From GJ-E10 sp035625725 (GTDB taxonomy: Bacteria; Pseudomonadota; Gammaproteobacteria; Burkholderiales; Burkholderiaceae_F), in contig DASPPB010000010.1 of assembly GCA_035625725.1 (NCBI GenBank), positions 1 through 58,694 on the forward strand: 58,694 nucleotides of DNA. The letters are read 5' to 3'. Positions 24,278 to 32,146 of the stretch are shown here, piece after piece. The notes below the pieces were generated by a model that saw only the letters and a list, made by a program, of their open reading frames with translations, searched no databases and was not told the origin of the DNA. Numbering within the stretch: position 1 is the first letter of the stretch; every line of letters begins with the position of its first letter. The position numbers and the translations under genes are program-made.

Positions 24278-26014
24278 ATGCTCGCCGAACAGCGGCAGGC
24301 GCTGTCAGACCTGATCCGTGAAGCGCTTTCGACCCTGTGCACCACCCCCCCGACTGTGGAGCTCCAACGGCCCAAAGTAGCCGCGCACGGTGACCTTTCG
24401 TGTACGGTCGCCATGCAGCTCGCCGGAGAGCTGGGTCGGCCGGCGCGCACGATCGCAACCGAAATCGCCGAGGCGCTGCGCCAGAGCGCACGCGCACGAT
24501 CCTGGATCGATTCGGTCGAGGTCGCGGGTCCGGGTTTTCTGAATCTGCGGGTCAGCCCGTCCTTCAAGCGGCAAGCGCTGGGCGCGATCTTGCGCGCCGG
24601 TCACCGCTTTGGCAGTGGCACGGAGGGCGCCGGTCGACCCGTACTGGTCGAATTCGTCTCGGCCAATCCCACGGGGCCGCTGCACCTGGGGCACGCCCGT
24701 CAGGCCGCCCTGGGCGACACCTTGGCTAACGTGCTGGCCGCGCGCGGTTGGGACGTGCGACGCGAGTTTTATTACAACGACGCCGGCGTTCAGATCGAAC
24801 AGCTCACCGCTTCGGTGCAGGCGCGGGCGCGCCAGCTGCTCGGGCAGCCCGTCGACGAGGCGACGATCGGCTACCAGGGCGAGTACATCGCGGAGATCGC
24901 GCGCATGTTTCTCTCGGGTGCGACGGTGCGGGCGCGCGACGGAGCACAGGTCACCGCAAGCGGCGACCCGCAGGACGCAGCCGCGGTGCGGCGCTTTGCC
25001 GTTGCCAGTTTGCGTCACCAGCAGGACCTCGATCTCGAAGCCATCGGCGTGCGCTTTGATCAGTTTTACCTGGAATCGTCCCTCTACGAGGACGGACGCG
25101 TCGAATCCACTGTGCAGGAACTGATCCGCTCCGGCTTCACATATGCGTCCGAAGGCGCACTGTGGCTGCGCACCACACAGGCCCCGCTCGATGCGCAGAG
25201 CGGCATGGTTGCCGACGACAAGGACCGGGTGGTGCGCAAATCCGATGGCAGCTACACGTATTTCGTGCCGGACGTCGCCTACCACCTGACCAAGTTCGAA
25301 CGCGGCTACACACGCGCCATCAACGTGCAGGGCTCCGACCACCACGGCACCGTCGCGCGCGTGCGCGCCGGCCTGCAGATTCTCGCGCGCACCCTCGGAC
25401 TATCGATTCCGCCGCAGTACCCGGAGTATCTTCTCCACAAGATGGTGCGAGTCACGCGCAGCGGCCAAGAAGTGAAGATGTCCAAGCGCGCGGGTAGTTA
25501 CGTTGCGCTGCGCGACCTCGTCGAGTGGGTAGGACGCGACGCAACCCGCTTTTTCTTGGTTTCGCGCAAATCCGACTCGGAGTTTACTTTTGACATCGAC
25601 TTGGCTTTGTCGCACTCCGAGGACAATCCGGTCTACTACGTGCAGTACGCCCATGCGCGCATCTGCTCGGTGCTGGCACAAGCCTCCGAACAAAGCGGCA
25701 CGCTCGTCGACGAGGCCGCAGCCGCATTGGCCGATCCGGCCCCGCTCGGATCTGTCCGCGAGCTTGCCCTGCTGGCGCGCCTGGCCGAATATCCGGATAC
25801 TCTGCGCGAGGCCGCCGAGGAGCTGACACCGCATCAGGTTGCCTTTTATCTGCGCGAACTGGCTGCCGATTTGCATGCCTTCTACAATGCGGAGCGAATC
25901 TTGGTAGATGATCCGTCGCAGCGCGCGGCCCGATTGGCCTTGCTTGTGGCCACGCGACTGGTTTTGCGCAATGGCCTTGCCATCATCGGCGTGTCGGCGC
26001 CCGACCGGATGTGA
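24278..26014 (+). CDS. argS: Arginyl-tRNA synthetase
   Basis: Charges tRNA-Arg. The 578 residues include an N-terminal Arg-tRNA-synthetase additional domain (about 1–110), the HIGH-like motif HLGH at 136–139 (SANPTGPLHLGHARQ), a KMSK motif at 400–403, and an anticodon-binding DALR domain at the end. Class I synthetase of normal bacterial length. It heads a conserved argS–ftsN-like–dsbA series, with the next gene starting 4 bases after its stop. Confidence 0.97.
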   Translation: MLAEQRQALSDLIREALSTLCTTPPTVELQRPKVAAHGDLSCTVAMQLAGELGRPARTIATEIAEALRQSARARSWIDSVEVAGPGFLNLRVSPSFKRQALGAILRAGHRFGSGTEGAGRPVLVEFVSANPTGPLHLGHARQAALGDTLANVLAARGWDVRREFYYNDAGVQIEQLTASVQARARQLLGQPVDEATIGYQGEYIAEIARMFLSGATVRARDGAQVTASGDPQDAAAVRRFAVASLRHQQDLDLEAIGVRFDQFYLESSLYEDGRVESTVQELIRSGFTYASEGALWLRTTQAPLDAQSGMVADDKDRVVRKSDGSYTYFVPDVAYHLTKFERGYTRAINVQGSDHHGTVARVRAGLQILARTLGLSIPPQYPEYLLHKMVRVTRSGQEVKMSKRAGSYVALRDLVEWVGRDATRFFLVSRKSDSEFTFDIDLALSHSEDNPVYYVQYAHARICSVLAQASEQSGTLVDEAAAALADPAPLGSVRELALLARLAEYPDTLREAAEELTPHQVAFYLRELAADLHAFYNAERILVDDPSQRAARLALLVATRLVLRNGLAIIGVSAPDRM

Positions 26015-26018
26015 CACG

Positions 26019-26618
26019 ATGACCACCGAGCGACGTCCCGCCAGCCTCTACGGCTTTCTTGCCGGACTGATCAGCGGCCTGGCCATATGCGCTGTGCTCG
26101 CGCTGTACTTGACGCACGCCCCCGTGCCTTTCGTCAACAAGGTGCAGCAGGCCACGGAAAACGTCACGCCCGAGTCCGTCGACCCCAATCGGCCCTTGTT
26201 TTCCCCGCAGATTCCCTCGGCGCAGCCCGACGCGGCAAGTGCCAGCACGGCGCCGGCCGCCCCGGGCGGCGCCCAGGGCCCCGGCGCTGCGTCTGCGCCG
26301 CCCGCGGCCGCGCCGCCCGAACCGCCTCCTATTGCAGCGGCGCCGACACCCGGCGCGGCGACCGAGACCTCGGCCGACGCGGGCACCTCGCGCGTGATGC
26401 TGCAAGTCGGCGCGTTTCGCAGCGCCGATGACGCCGATGCGGTGCGCGCCCGTCTGGCGCTGCTCGGCCTCGACGGCAAGGTGTTTGCGGTGACCGCCGA
26501 CGGTGCGACCCTGTACCGGGTCCGCCTTGGCCCGTACGGCCAGCTCGACGATCTGAACGGAATTCGACGCACGCTGTCCGACAACGGGATGGAAGCGCAG
26601 GTCGTGCACGTACGCTAA
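26019..26618 (+). CDS. FtsN-like SPOR domain membrane protein
   Basis: Bitopic cell-envelope protein that likely binds denuded peptidoglycan at the septum. The 199 residues have a short cytoplasmic end, one transmembrane helix (about 12–34, GFLAGLISGLAICAVLALYL), a long Ala/Pro-rich periplasmic linker (about 60–120), and a C-terminal SPOR domain (about 124–199; VMLQVGAFRSADDADAVRARLALLGLDGK ... YRVRLGPYG). ATG 26019 is chosen because it yields a normal membrane anchor. Position after argS and before dsbA matches other betaproteobacteria. Confidence 0.88.
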   Translation: MTTERRPASLYGFLAGLISGLAICAVLALYLTHAPVPFVNKVQQATENVTPESVDPNRPLFSPQIPSAQPDAASASTAPAAPGGAQGPGAASAPPAAAPPEPPPIAAAPTPGAATETSADAGTSRVMLQVGAFRSADDADAVRARLALLGLDGKVFAVTADGATLYRVRLGPYGQLDDLNGIRRTLSDNGMEAQVVHVR

Positions 26619-26688
26619 GAGCCATGCACCTGACATCTCGTGGTCGGCCTGTGTGGGTTATCTACGCGCAATGCCAATGAGGATGCCC

Positions 26689-27369
26689 ATGTCCAGTTCG
26701 TTTTCGCGGCGCGACTTTTTGATGGTGCTCGGCGCCACCCCCCTCGTGTGGGCCGCTCGCGTGGCGCGCGCACAAGTCGCCCCTGCGCCCCGGGAAGGCC
26801 TCGACTACCTCGTGGTCCTCAATCCCCAGCCGACCGAGCCTCCCGGCAAGATCGAAGTGCTCGATTTTTTCTGGTACGGCTGCCCCCACTGCTATGCATT
26901 TCTGCCCGACCTGGAGGCGTGGCGCAAGCGCCAGCCCGCGGACGTGGCCTTCCATCACGTTCCCGTGGACTTCGGTGTCCCTGGGCGCGACGCGCACTCC
27001 AAGATCTTCTACGCCCTGCAGGCGCTCAACCGCGTCGACGACATGCACGTCAAGGTGTTCGATGCCTTTCACCAGCGGCACCTGCGACTGCTCGATCGAG
27101 ACGAGATCGCCGACTTCATGGCGGCGAGCGGCATCCCGCGCGAGAAGTGGCTGGCTGCGTACGATTCCTTTACCGTCGCCAGCCTTGTCAACCGCGCGCA
27201 CCAAACGGTGCAGGCCTACGGGATTGACGGCACGCCGACCCTTGCCTGCGACGGCCGCTTTCTCACCTCGCCTTCGATCGTGCAGAGCCACACCAACACC
27301 GGCGCCCTAGCGGTGCTCGACTACCTCATCGAGCGCACGCGCCGCGAGCGTGCGCACAAAGCCCCGTAG
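26689..27369 (+). CDS. dsbA: Thiol:disulfide interchange protein DsbA
   Basis: Periplasmic oxidase that introduces disulfides into exported proteins; relevant to T2SS clients. The mature thioredoxin-fold domain carries the active site CPHC (FFWYGCPHCYAFLPDLEAW) and the cis-proline loop GTPT. ATG 26689 is preferred from several nearby ATGs because AGGA lies 5 bases before it; the product is 226 residues. Its signal peptide contains a twin-arginine motif (SRRDFLMVLG) and ends ARVARA, so Tat export is possible rather than Sec. Confidence 0.93.
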   Translation: MSSSFSRRDFLMVLGATPLVWAARVARAQVAPAPREGLDYLVVLNPQPTEPPGKIEVLDFFWYGCPHCYAFLPDLEAWRKRQPADVAFHHVPVDFGVPGRDAHSKIFYALQALNRVDDMHVKVFDAFHQRHLRLLDRDEIADFMAASGIPREKWLAAYDSFTVASLVNRAHQTVQAYGIDGTPTLACDGRFLTSPSIVQSHTNTGALAVLDYLIERTRRERAHKAP

Positions 27370-27417
27370 CGGTCGCGCGCACGGCCGCCCTGTCTCGCGG
27401 GCACAACCCCCAGGGCC

Positions 27418-28188
27418 GTGAACGTATTTCTCACGGGCGCTTCCAGCGGCATCGGCTTGGCGCTGGCGCGCGAGTTCTCGCGTCGCGGCGCCGTGCTGGG
27501 GTTGGTGGCGCGCCGCGCCGATGCGCTGCAGGCGCTGGCCTCCGAGCTTGCGCGGCGCTGCGAAATCTACCCCCTGGACGTCACAGACCGCGAGCGACTG
27601 CTGGCCGCGGCGCGCGATTTCGAGCGGCGCTGCGGCCCGGTCGACATCGTCATCGCCAACGCCGGCATCAACGCCGGCGTGCAAACCGAGTACTACGAAG
27701 ACCTGGCGCAGTTTGACCGGACGCTCGCGACCAACTTGAGCGCGGTGGCAACCTGCTTTCACGCGTTCATCGCGCCGATGCGCAAACGCGGCCACGGCAC
27801 GTTGGTGGCCATCGCCAGCGTTGCCGGCGTGCGTGGCTTGCCGGGCGATGAGGCCTACTGTGCCTCGAAGGCCGCGCTGATTAGCTACTGCGAGAGCGTG
27901 CGCGTGGGTCTGCGCGGCAGCGGGCTGCGGGTCGTGACCATTGCGCCAGGTTTCATCCGCACACCGATGAATGTCGGCAAGCCCTACCGAATGCCGTTTC
28001 TCATGGACGTCGATGCCTTCGCGAGGCGCGCGGCCGATGCCATCGAACGGGGCACGAGCTTCGTCGTGATCCCCTGGCCCATGGCCTGGCTCGCGCGGCT
28101 GCTGCGACTGCTGCCCAACTGGGCCTTCGATCGGCTGCTTGCCCGGCGCCCGCGCAAGCCGCGCGCCGGGCCCGACGCTGGCAGGTAG
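27418..28188 (+). CDS. Short-chain dehydrogenase/reductase
   Basis: Classical SDR of 256 residues from GTG 27418. It has the NAD(P)-binding TGASSGIG at 6–13, NAG in IANAGINAG, a catalytic Ser in IASVAGV, and YCASK (Tyr-x-x-x-Lys). The C-terminal 40 residues are hydrophobic then strongly basic (LARRPRKPRAGPDAGR), suggesting peripheral membrane association. Substrate unknown. It converges with the CoA-transferase gene, 15 bases apart. Confidence 0.85.
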   Translation: MNVFLTGASSGIGLALAREFSRRGAVLGLVARRADALQALASELARRCEIYPLDVTDRERLLAAARDFERRCGPVDIVIANAGINAGVQTEYYEDLAQFDRTLATNLSAVATCFHAFIAPMRKRGHGTLVAIASVAGVRGLPGDEAYCASKAALISYCESVRVGLRGSGLRVVTIAPGFIRTPMNVGKPYRMPFLMDVDAFARRAADAIERGTSFVVIPWPMAWLARLLRLLPNWAFDRLLARRPRKPRAGPDAGR

Positions 28189-28191
28189 CGT

Positions 28192-28218
28192 GCGCCGTCG
28201 CGTTTAGCTCGACGGCGC
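28192..28218. terminator. Hairpin between convergent SDR and CoA-transferase genes
   Basis: GCGCCGTCG and CGACGGCGC form a perfect 9-bp stem with a 9-base loop. It covers the CoA-transferase stop codon and starts 4 bases after the SDR stop. No T-run on either side, so a bidirectional but weak terminator is the best guess. Confidence 0.45.
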
Positions 28219-29448
28219 GGAGCCCGGGGCGCGCATTGCGCCGCAGCGCTCCAGTTGTTCAATTTCTTCGGGCGAAAAACCGTGCTCGCGCAGTATCCGC
28301 ACCCCATCGGCCCCGAAGGGTGGTGGTGCGCAGCGCGATTGGGCCGCGCTGCGGGAGAACTTGATCGGAGTGCCTACCGAGCGGACGTCGCCCGATTGCA
28401 CAAGCATGGCGCGCGCCCGCGTCTGCTCCGAGGCCAGCGCCTCGTCGATCGGCACGACCACGCCGGCCGGAACCCCGGCGCGCAACAGCCGTTGCGCCAG
28501 TTCGTGGCCGTCGGCCTGCGCGAAAGCCCGCGTGAGCGCGGCGCGAAGCGCCTCGCGATGCTTCAAGCGATCGGCATTGGTGCGAAAGCGCGCGTCGCCG
28601 GCGAGCTGGCGCTCGCCCAGCATTTGGACGAGGGCGCCAAACTGCCGGTCGTTGCCGATAGCGACGAACAAATCGCCATTGCGCGTGCTCCACTTGTCGT
28701 AGGGCGCGACGTTCGGATGCGCATCGCCCAGCGGCGCCGGGCGCACGCCGCTCACCAGGAAGTTGGCCGCCTGCGGGTGCAGCAACGCGGTGGCGCAGTC
28801 ATACAAAGTCATGTCGATGAATTGGCCCCGTCCGCTGCGCGTGCGCTCGTGCAGCGCCATGAGCACCGCGATGGCCGAGTACAGGCCCGTGGCCAGGTCT
28901 ACGATGGGCGTGGGCAGCCGCATCCCTTCGCCGCCCGCCGGCCCGTTGATACTCATCAGGCCGCTCATCGCCTGGACAATCGCGTCGTAGCCCGGCAACC
29001 CGCCCAGCGGGCCGTGCGCGCCAAAACCCGATACTCGGCAGTGGATGAGCCGCGGAAAGCGTTCGCACAGGGTCTGCGCGTAACCCAGCTCCCACTTCTC
29101 CAGGGTTCCGGTCTTGAAATTCTCCACCAGCACATCGGCGTCCTCGAGCAGCCGCAGCAGCACCTCGCGGCCGGGCGGCAAGCTCACATCGAGCGCGATC
29201 GAGCGCTTGTTGCGATTGACGCCCAGAAAGTAGCTCGCGTCGCGGCTGCCATCGGGGCGAACCGCGAAAGGCGGCCCCCACTGGCGCGTCTCGTCGCCCT
29301 GGGGCGGTTCGACCTTGATCACGTCGGCGCCATGGTCGGCCAGAATCATCGTGCAATACGGGCCGCCCAGCACGCGCGAGAGGTCGACGACTTTCACGCC
29401 GGCCAAGGCGCCGGCGTCCGCAACCGAAGAGTCCCCGCGTGCCTGCAC
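28204..29448 (-). CDS. Family III (CaiB/BaiF) acyl-CoA transferase
   Basis: Transfers CoA between acyl-CoA and an acid. Product of 414 residues from GTG 29448. Family motifs are GVKVVDLSRVLGGPYCTMILADHGADVIKVE near the N-terminus, NRNKRSIALD, ENFKTGTLEKWELGY, and the region around IVDLATGLYSAIAVLMAL and GQFIDMTLYD. Substrate cannot be read from sequence. It follows the cystathionine beta-lyase gene by 8 bases on the same strand, so both are probably co-transcribed. Confidence 0.9.
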   Translation of the reverse strand: MQARGDSSVADAGALAGVKVVDLSRVLGGPYCTMILADHGADVIKVEPPQGDETRQWGPPFAVRPDGSRDASYFLGVNRNKRSIALDVSLPPGREVLLRLLEDADVLVENFKTGTLEKWELGYAQTLCERFPRLIHCRVSGFGAHGPLGGLPGYDAIVQAMSGLMSINGPAGGEGMRLPTPIVDLATGLYSAIAVLMALHERTRSGRGQFIDMTLYDCATALLHPQAANFLVSGVRPAPLGDAHPNVAPYDKWSTRNGDLFVAIGNDRQFGALVQMLGERQLAGDARFRTNADRLKHREALRAALTRAFAQADGHELAQRLLRAGVPAGVVVPIDEALASEQTRARAMLVQSGDVRSVGTPIKFSRSAAQSRCAPPPFGADGVRILREHGFSPEEIEQLERCGAMRAPGSAPSS

Positions 29449-29456
29449 CGCAGCGC

Positions 29457-30638
29457 CTAACCCGCCTGCGAGCGCAGGCGTTCAAATCCCTCTTGCAGAT
29501 CATCGATCAGATCTTGCGCGTCCTCGAGGCCTGCGGAAATGCGCAGCAGCCGGCCGGCCGGCGAAAATGCCGAGATCTGACGCTGCGGATAGCACGGAAT
29601 GAGAAGACTCTCGAACCCACCCCAGGAGTACCCACGCCCAAACAGCCGCATGCCATCGACCAGGGCGTTGACGGCCGCGACCGGGACGGCCGCGTGCAGC
29701 ACGACGCCGAAGACGCCCGTGGCTCCGCGAAAATCACGCGCCCAGAGCGCGTGGCCCGGATCCTCGGGGCGTGCCGGGTACAAGACGCGATCGACCTCGG
29801 GCTGCACGAGCAGCCAGTCGATCAAACGCTCGGCCGTGGCGCGGTGCCGCTCGAGCCGCGCCTGCAGCGTGCGCAGACCGCGCAGGGCCAGCCAGCAATC
29901 GTCCGGGCTGGTCGTCAGACCCAGCTCGCGGACGGCCTTGCGCAGCGGCCCCCAGCATTGCTCATTGCTCGTGATTGTCCCGAGCAGCAAATCGGCATGC
30001 CCGCCGATGTACTTCGTCACCGCGTGCACCGATACGTCCGCCCCCAGCTGCAAGGGCTGAAGGTATAGCGGCGTGGCCCAGGTGTTGTCGATGATCGACA
30101 CGGCATTGCGCCGGCGCGCGACCTGCGCCAACAGTGGCACGTCCTGCACCTCGAAGGTCAACGACCCTGGCGACTCGAGAAACAGCACACGGGTGGTGGG
30201 CCGGAAGCTCGCCTCGATCTGCTGGCCGGCGCGCGGATCGTAGAACGTTGTCTCGATGCCAAAGCGTGGCAGCGTCTCCTTACAGAACTCGCGCGTGGGC
30301 CCATAGCTCGAGTCGCTCACAAGGATGTGATCGCCCTGTCCGACAAAGGCCAGGATCGCCACGGTGCAGGCGTTGAGTCCCGACGGCAGCGCCCAACTGC
30401 GGTAGCCGCCTTCGAGTTGCGTGAGCGCTGCGAGAAAGGCCTCGTGCGTCGGCGTTCCGTGGATGCCGTAACTGACCGGTCCTCCCTCTTCGCCCGCGGC
30501 CCCGCGGCGCGCCCGCTCGCGCATGTCGGCAACGTCGGCGTGCAGCACCGTGGAGCCGCGCACGAGCGGCGGGTTGACGAACTGGACGTCGCCCGCCACG
30601 GTGCGTCCGATATGGGCCAGTCGGGTCGTGGGCTTCAC
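29457..30638 (-). CDS. metC: Cystathionine beta-lyase (PLP-dependent, MetC type)
   Basis: Cleaves cystathionine to homocysteine, pyruvate and ammonia in methionine synthesis. 393 residues from GTG 30638, the only start giving the family N-terminus (KPTTRLAHIGR). It shows SYGIHGTPTHEAFLAALTQLEGGYRSWALPSG, DNTWATPLYLQPLQLGADVSVHAVTKYIGGHAD with the PLP lysine, and a C-terminal SWGGFESL. Related gamma-lyases cannot be fully excluded, but the WGGFESL and ATPLYLQPL features fit beta-lyase. It is divergent from the acyl-CoA dehydrogenase. Confidence 0.88.
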   Translation of the reverse strand: MKPTTRLAHIGRTVAGDVQFVNPPLVRGSTVLHADVADMRERARRGAAGEEGGPVSYGIHGTPTHEAFLAALTQLEGGYRSWALPSGLNACTVAILAFVGQGDHILVSDSSYGPTREFCKETLPRFGIETTFYDPRAGQQIEASFRPTTRVLFLESPGSLTFEVQDVPLLAQVARRRNAVSIIDNTWATPLYLQPLQLGADVSVHAVTKYIGGHADLLLGTITSNEQCWGPLRKAVRELGLTTSPDDCWLALRGLRTLQARLERHRATAERLIDWLLVQPEVDRVLYPARPEDPGHALWARDFRGATGVFGVVLHAAVPVAAVNALVDGMRLFGRGYSWGGFESLLIPCYPQRQISAFSPAGRLLRISAGLEDAQDLIDDLQEGFERLRSQAG

Positions 30639-30946
30639 GGTCTGCGCCGCTCCGTCGGGCTTCGGCCCGGTGCGAGCGCCGCACGCGGCGGCCCGCGGCC
30701 GGAGGGCCGGCGGCCAAGCACGGGGCGATTGCGGCAGTCGCGGGACACGGTGCGCGGATTGTAGTACGCAAGCACCCGGGAGCCGTGCCCGTGCGCACTC
30801 GAGCGCAAGGCCGATTGCCCGATCGGCGTTCCAGACGTTAGCATCGTTGCACGGCGCTGTGTGCGCGGCCGGCGACTTGGTGTCTGGCTGCGGGGGGCGC
30901 CGGATGCAGCGCCTTTGCGGCCCCGGGCCGCCAGTGGAGCGAACCC
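30639..30946. other. Divergent intergenic region between metC and the acyl-CoA dehydrogenase
   Basis: About 308 bases. On the minus strand a TACAAT (30763–30758) could be a -10 for metC, but no matching -35 is seen. I find no recognisable operator, S-box or other riboswitch by eye. Confidence 0.4.
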
Positions 30947-32146
30947 ATGCAATTGCCGGGACTGGATTTTGATCTGGGCGCGGACATCGACGCGCTGCGC
31001 GATGCGGTGCGGGCCTTTGCGCGCCGGGAGATCGCGCCGCGCGCCGCCGAGATCGACCGCAGCGATCGCTTCCCGACCGACTTGTGGCGCAAGCTGGGCG
31101 AGCTCGGCGTTTTGGGGATGACGGCCGCGCCGGACTACGGCGGCGCCGACATGGGGTATCTCGCGCACATGGTCGCCATGGAAGAGATCTCGCGGGCAAG
31201 CGCCTCCGTGGGTCTGTCCTACGGGGCGCATTCGAATCTGTGCGTCAACCAGATTCACCGCAACGGCACGCCGGAACAGAAGCGCCGCTATCTGCCCAAG
31301 CTGATCTCGGGTGAGTTCGTCGGTGCGCTCGCCATGAGCGAGGCCGGAGCCGGTTCGGACGTCGTTTCGATGAGGCTGCGAGCCCAAGAGCGTGGCGACG
31401 ATTACGTGCTCAACGGCACCAAAATGTGGATCACCAATGGCCCCGATGCGGACGTGCTCGTGGTCTACGCCAAGACCGAGCCGGCGCTGGGCGCCGGGGG
31501 CATCAGCGCGTTTCTCGTCGAGAAGACGATGCCGGGCTTTGCCGTGGCGCAAAAGCTCGACAAGCTGGGCATGCGCGGTTCGCACACGGGCGAGCTCGTG
31601 TTCCAAGACTGCGTGGTGCCGGCGCAAAACGTGCTGGGCGAGATCAACCGGGGGGCGCGGGTATTGATGAGCGGGCTGGACTACGAGCGGGCTGTTCTGT
31701 CGGCCGGCCCGCTCGGTATCATGCAGGCCTGCCTGGATCTGGTGATGCCCTTTGTGCATGAGCGCCAGCAGTTTGGTCAGCCCATCGGCCAGTTCCAGCT
31801 CATCCAGGCCAAGATTGCCGACATGTACACGAGCCTGTCGTCGTGCCGCGCCTACGTCTATGCCGTGGGCAGGAGCCTGGATCGTCTGGCGCGCCGCGCC
31901 GCCGGCGGCCAAGCCAGCCATGTGCGCAGCGTGCGCAAGGATTGCGCGGGCGCGATTCTGGTTGCCGCCGAGCGGGCGACGTGGATGGCCGGCGAAGCCA
32001 TCCAGATTCTGGGCGGCAACGGTTACATCAACGAGTACCCCGCGGGTCGGCTTTGGCGCGACGCCAAGCTCTACGAGATCGGCGCCGGGACCTCGGAAAT
32101 CCGTCGCATGCTCATTGGGCGCGAATTGTTCGATGAAACAAGCTGA
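30947..32146 (+). CDS. ivd: Acyl-CoA dehydrogenase, isovaleryl-CoA type
   Basis: FAD enzyme oxidising isovaleryl-CoA to 3-methylcrotonyl-CoA in leucine breakdown, feeding electrons to ETF. The 399 residues contain the acyl-CoA dehydrogenase signatures ALAMSEAGAGSDV and WITNGPDADV. The catalytic glutamate lies in LDYERAVLSAGPLGIM, the position diagnostic for isovaleryl-CoA dehydrogenases. The C-terminus has AIQILGGNGYINEYPAGRLWRDAKLYEIGAGTSEI. GGAG precedes the ATG. The methylcrotonyl-CoA carboxylase genes usually found alongside are not here. aceK begins inside its last codons. Confidence 0.9.
   Translation: MQLPGLDFDLGADIDALRDAVRAFARREIAPRAAEIDRSDRFPTDLWRKLGELGVLGMTAAPDYGGADMGYLAHMVAMEEISRASASVGLSYGAHSNLCVNQIHRNGTPEQKRRYLPKLISGEFVGALAMSEAGAGSDVVSMRLRAQERGDDYVLNGTKMWITNGPDADVLVVYAKTEPALGAGGISAFLVEKTMPGFAVAQKLDKLGMRGSHTGELVFQDCVVPAQNVLGEINRGARVLMSGLDYERAVLSAGPLGIMQACLDLVMPFVHERQQFGQPIGQFQLIQAKIADMYTSLSSCRAYVYAVGRSLDRLARRAAGGQASHVRSVRKDCAGAILVAAERATWMAGEAIQILGGNGYINEYPAGRLWRDAKLYEIGAGTSEIRRMLIGRELFDETS

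Noticed and set aside
28255..29460. 401-codon plus-strand frame opposite the CoA-transferase
   Set aside because: Antisense shadow; the minus-strand CoA-transferase has clear family motifs.
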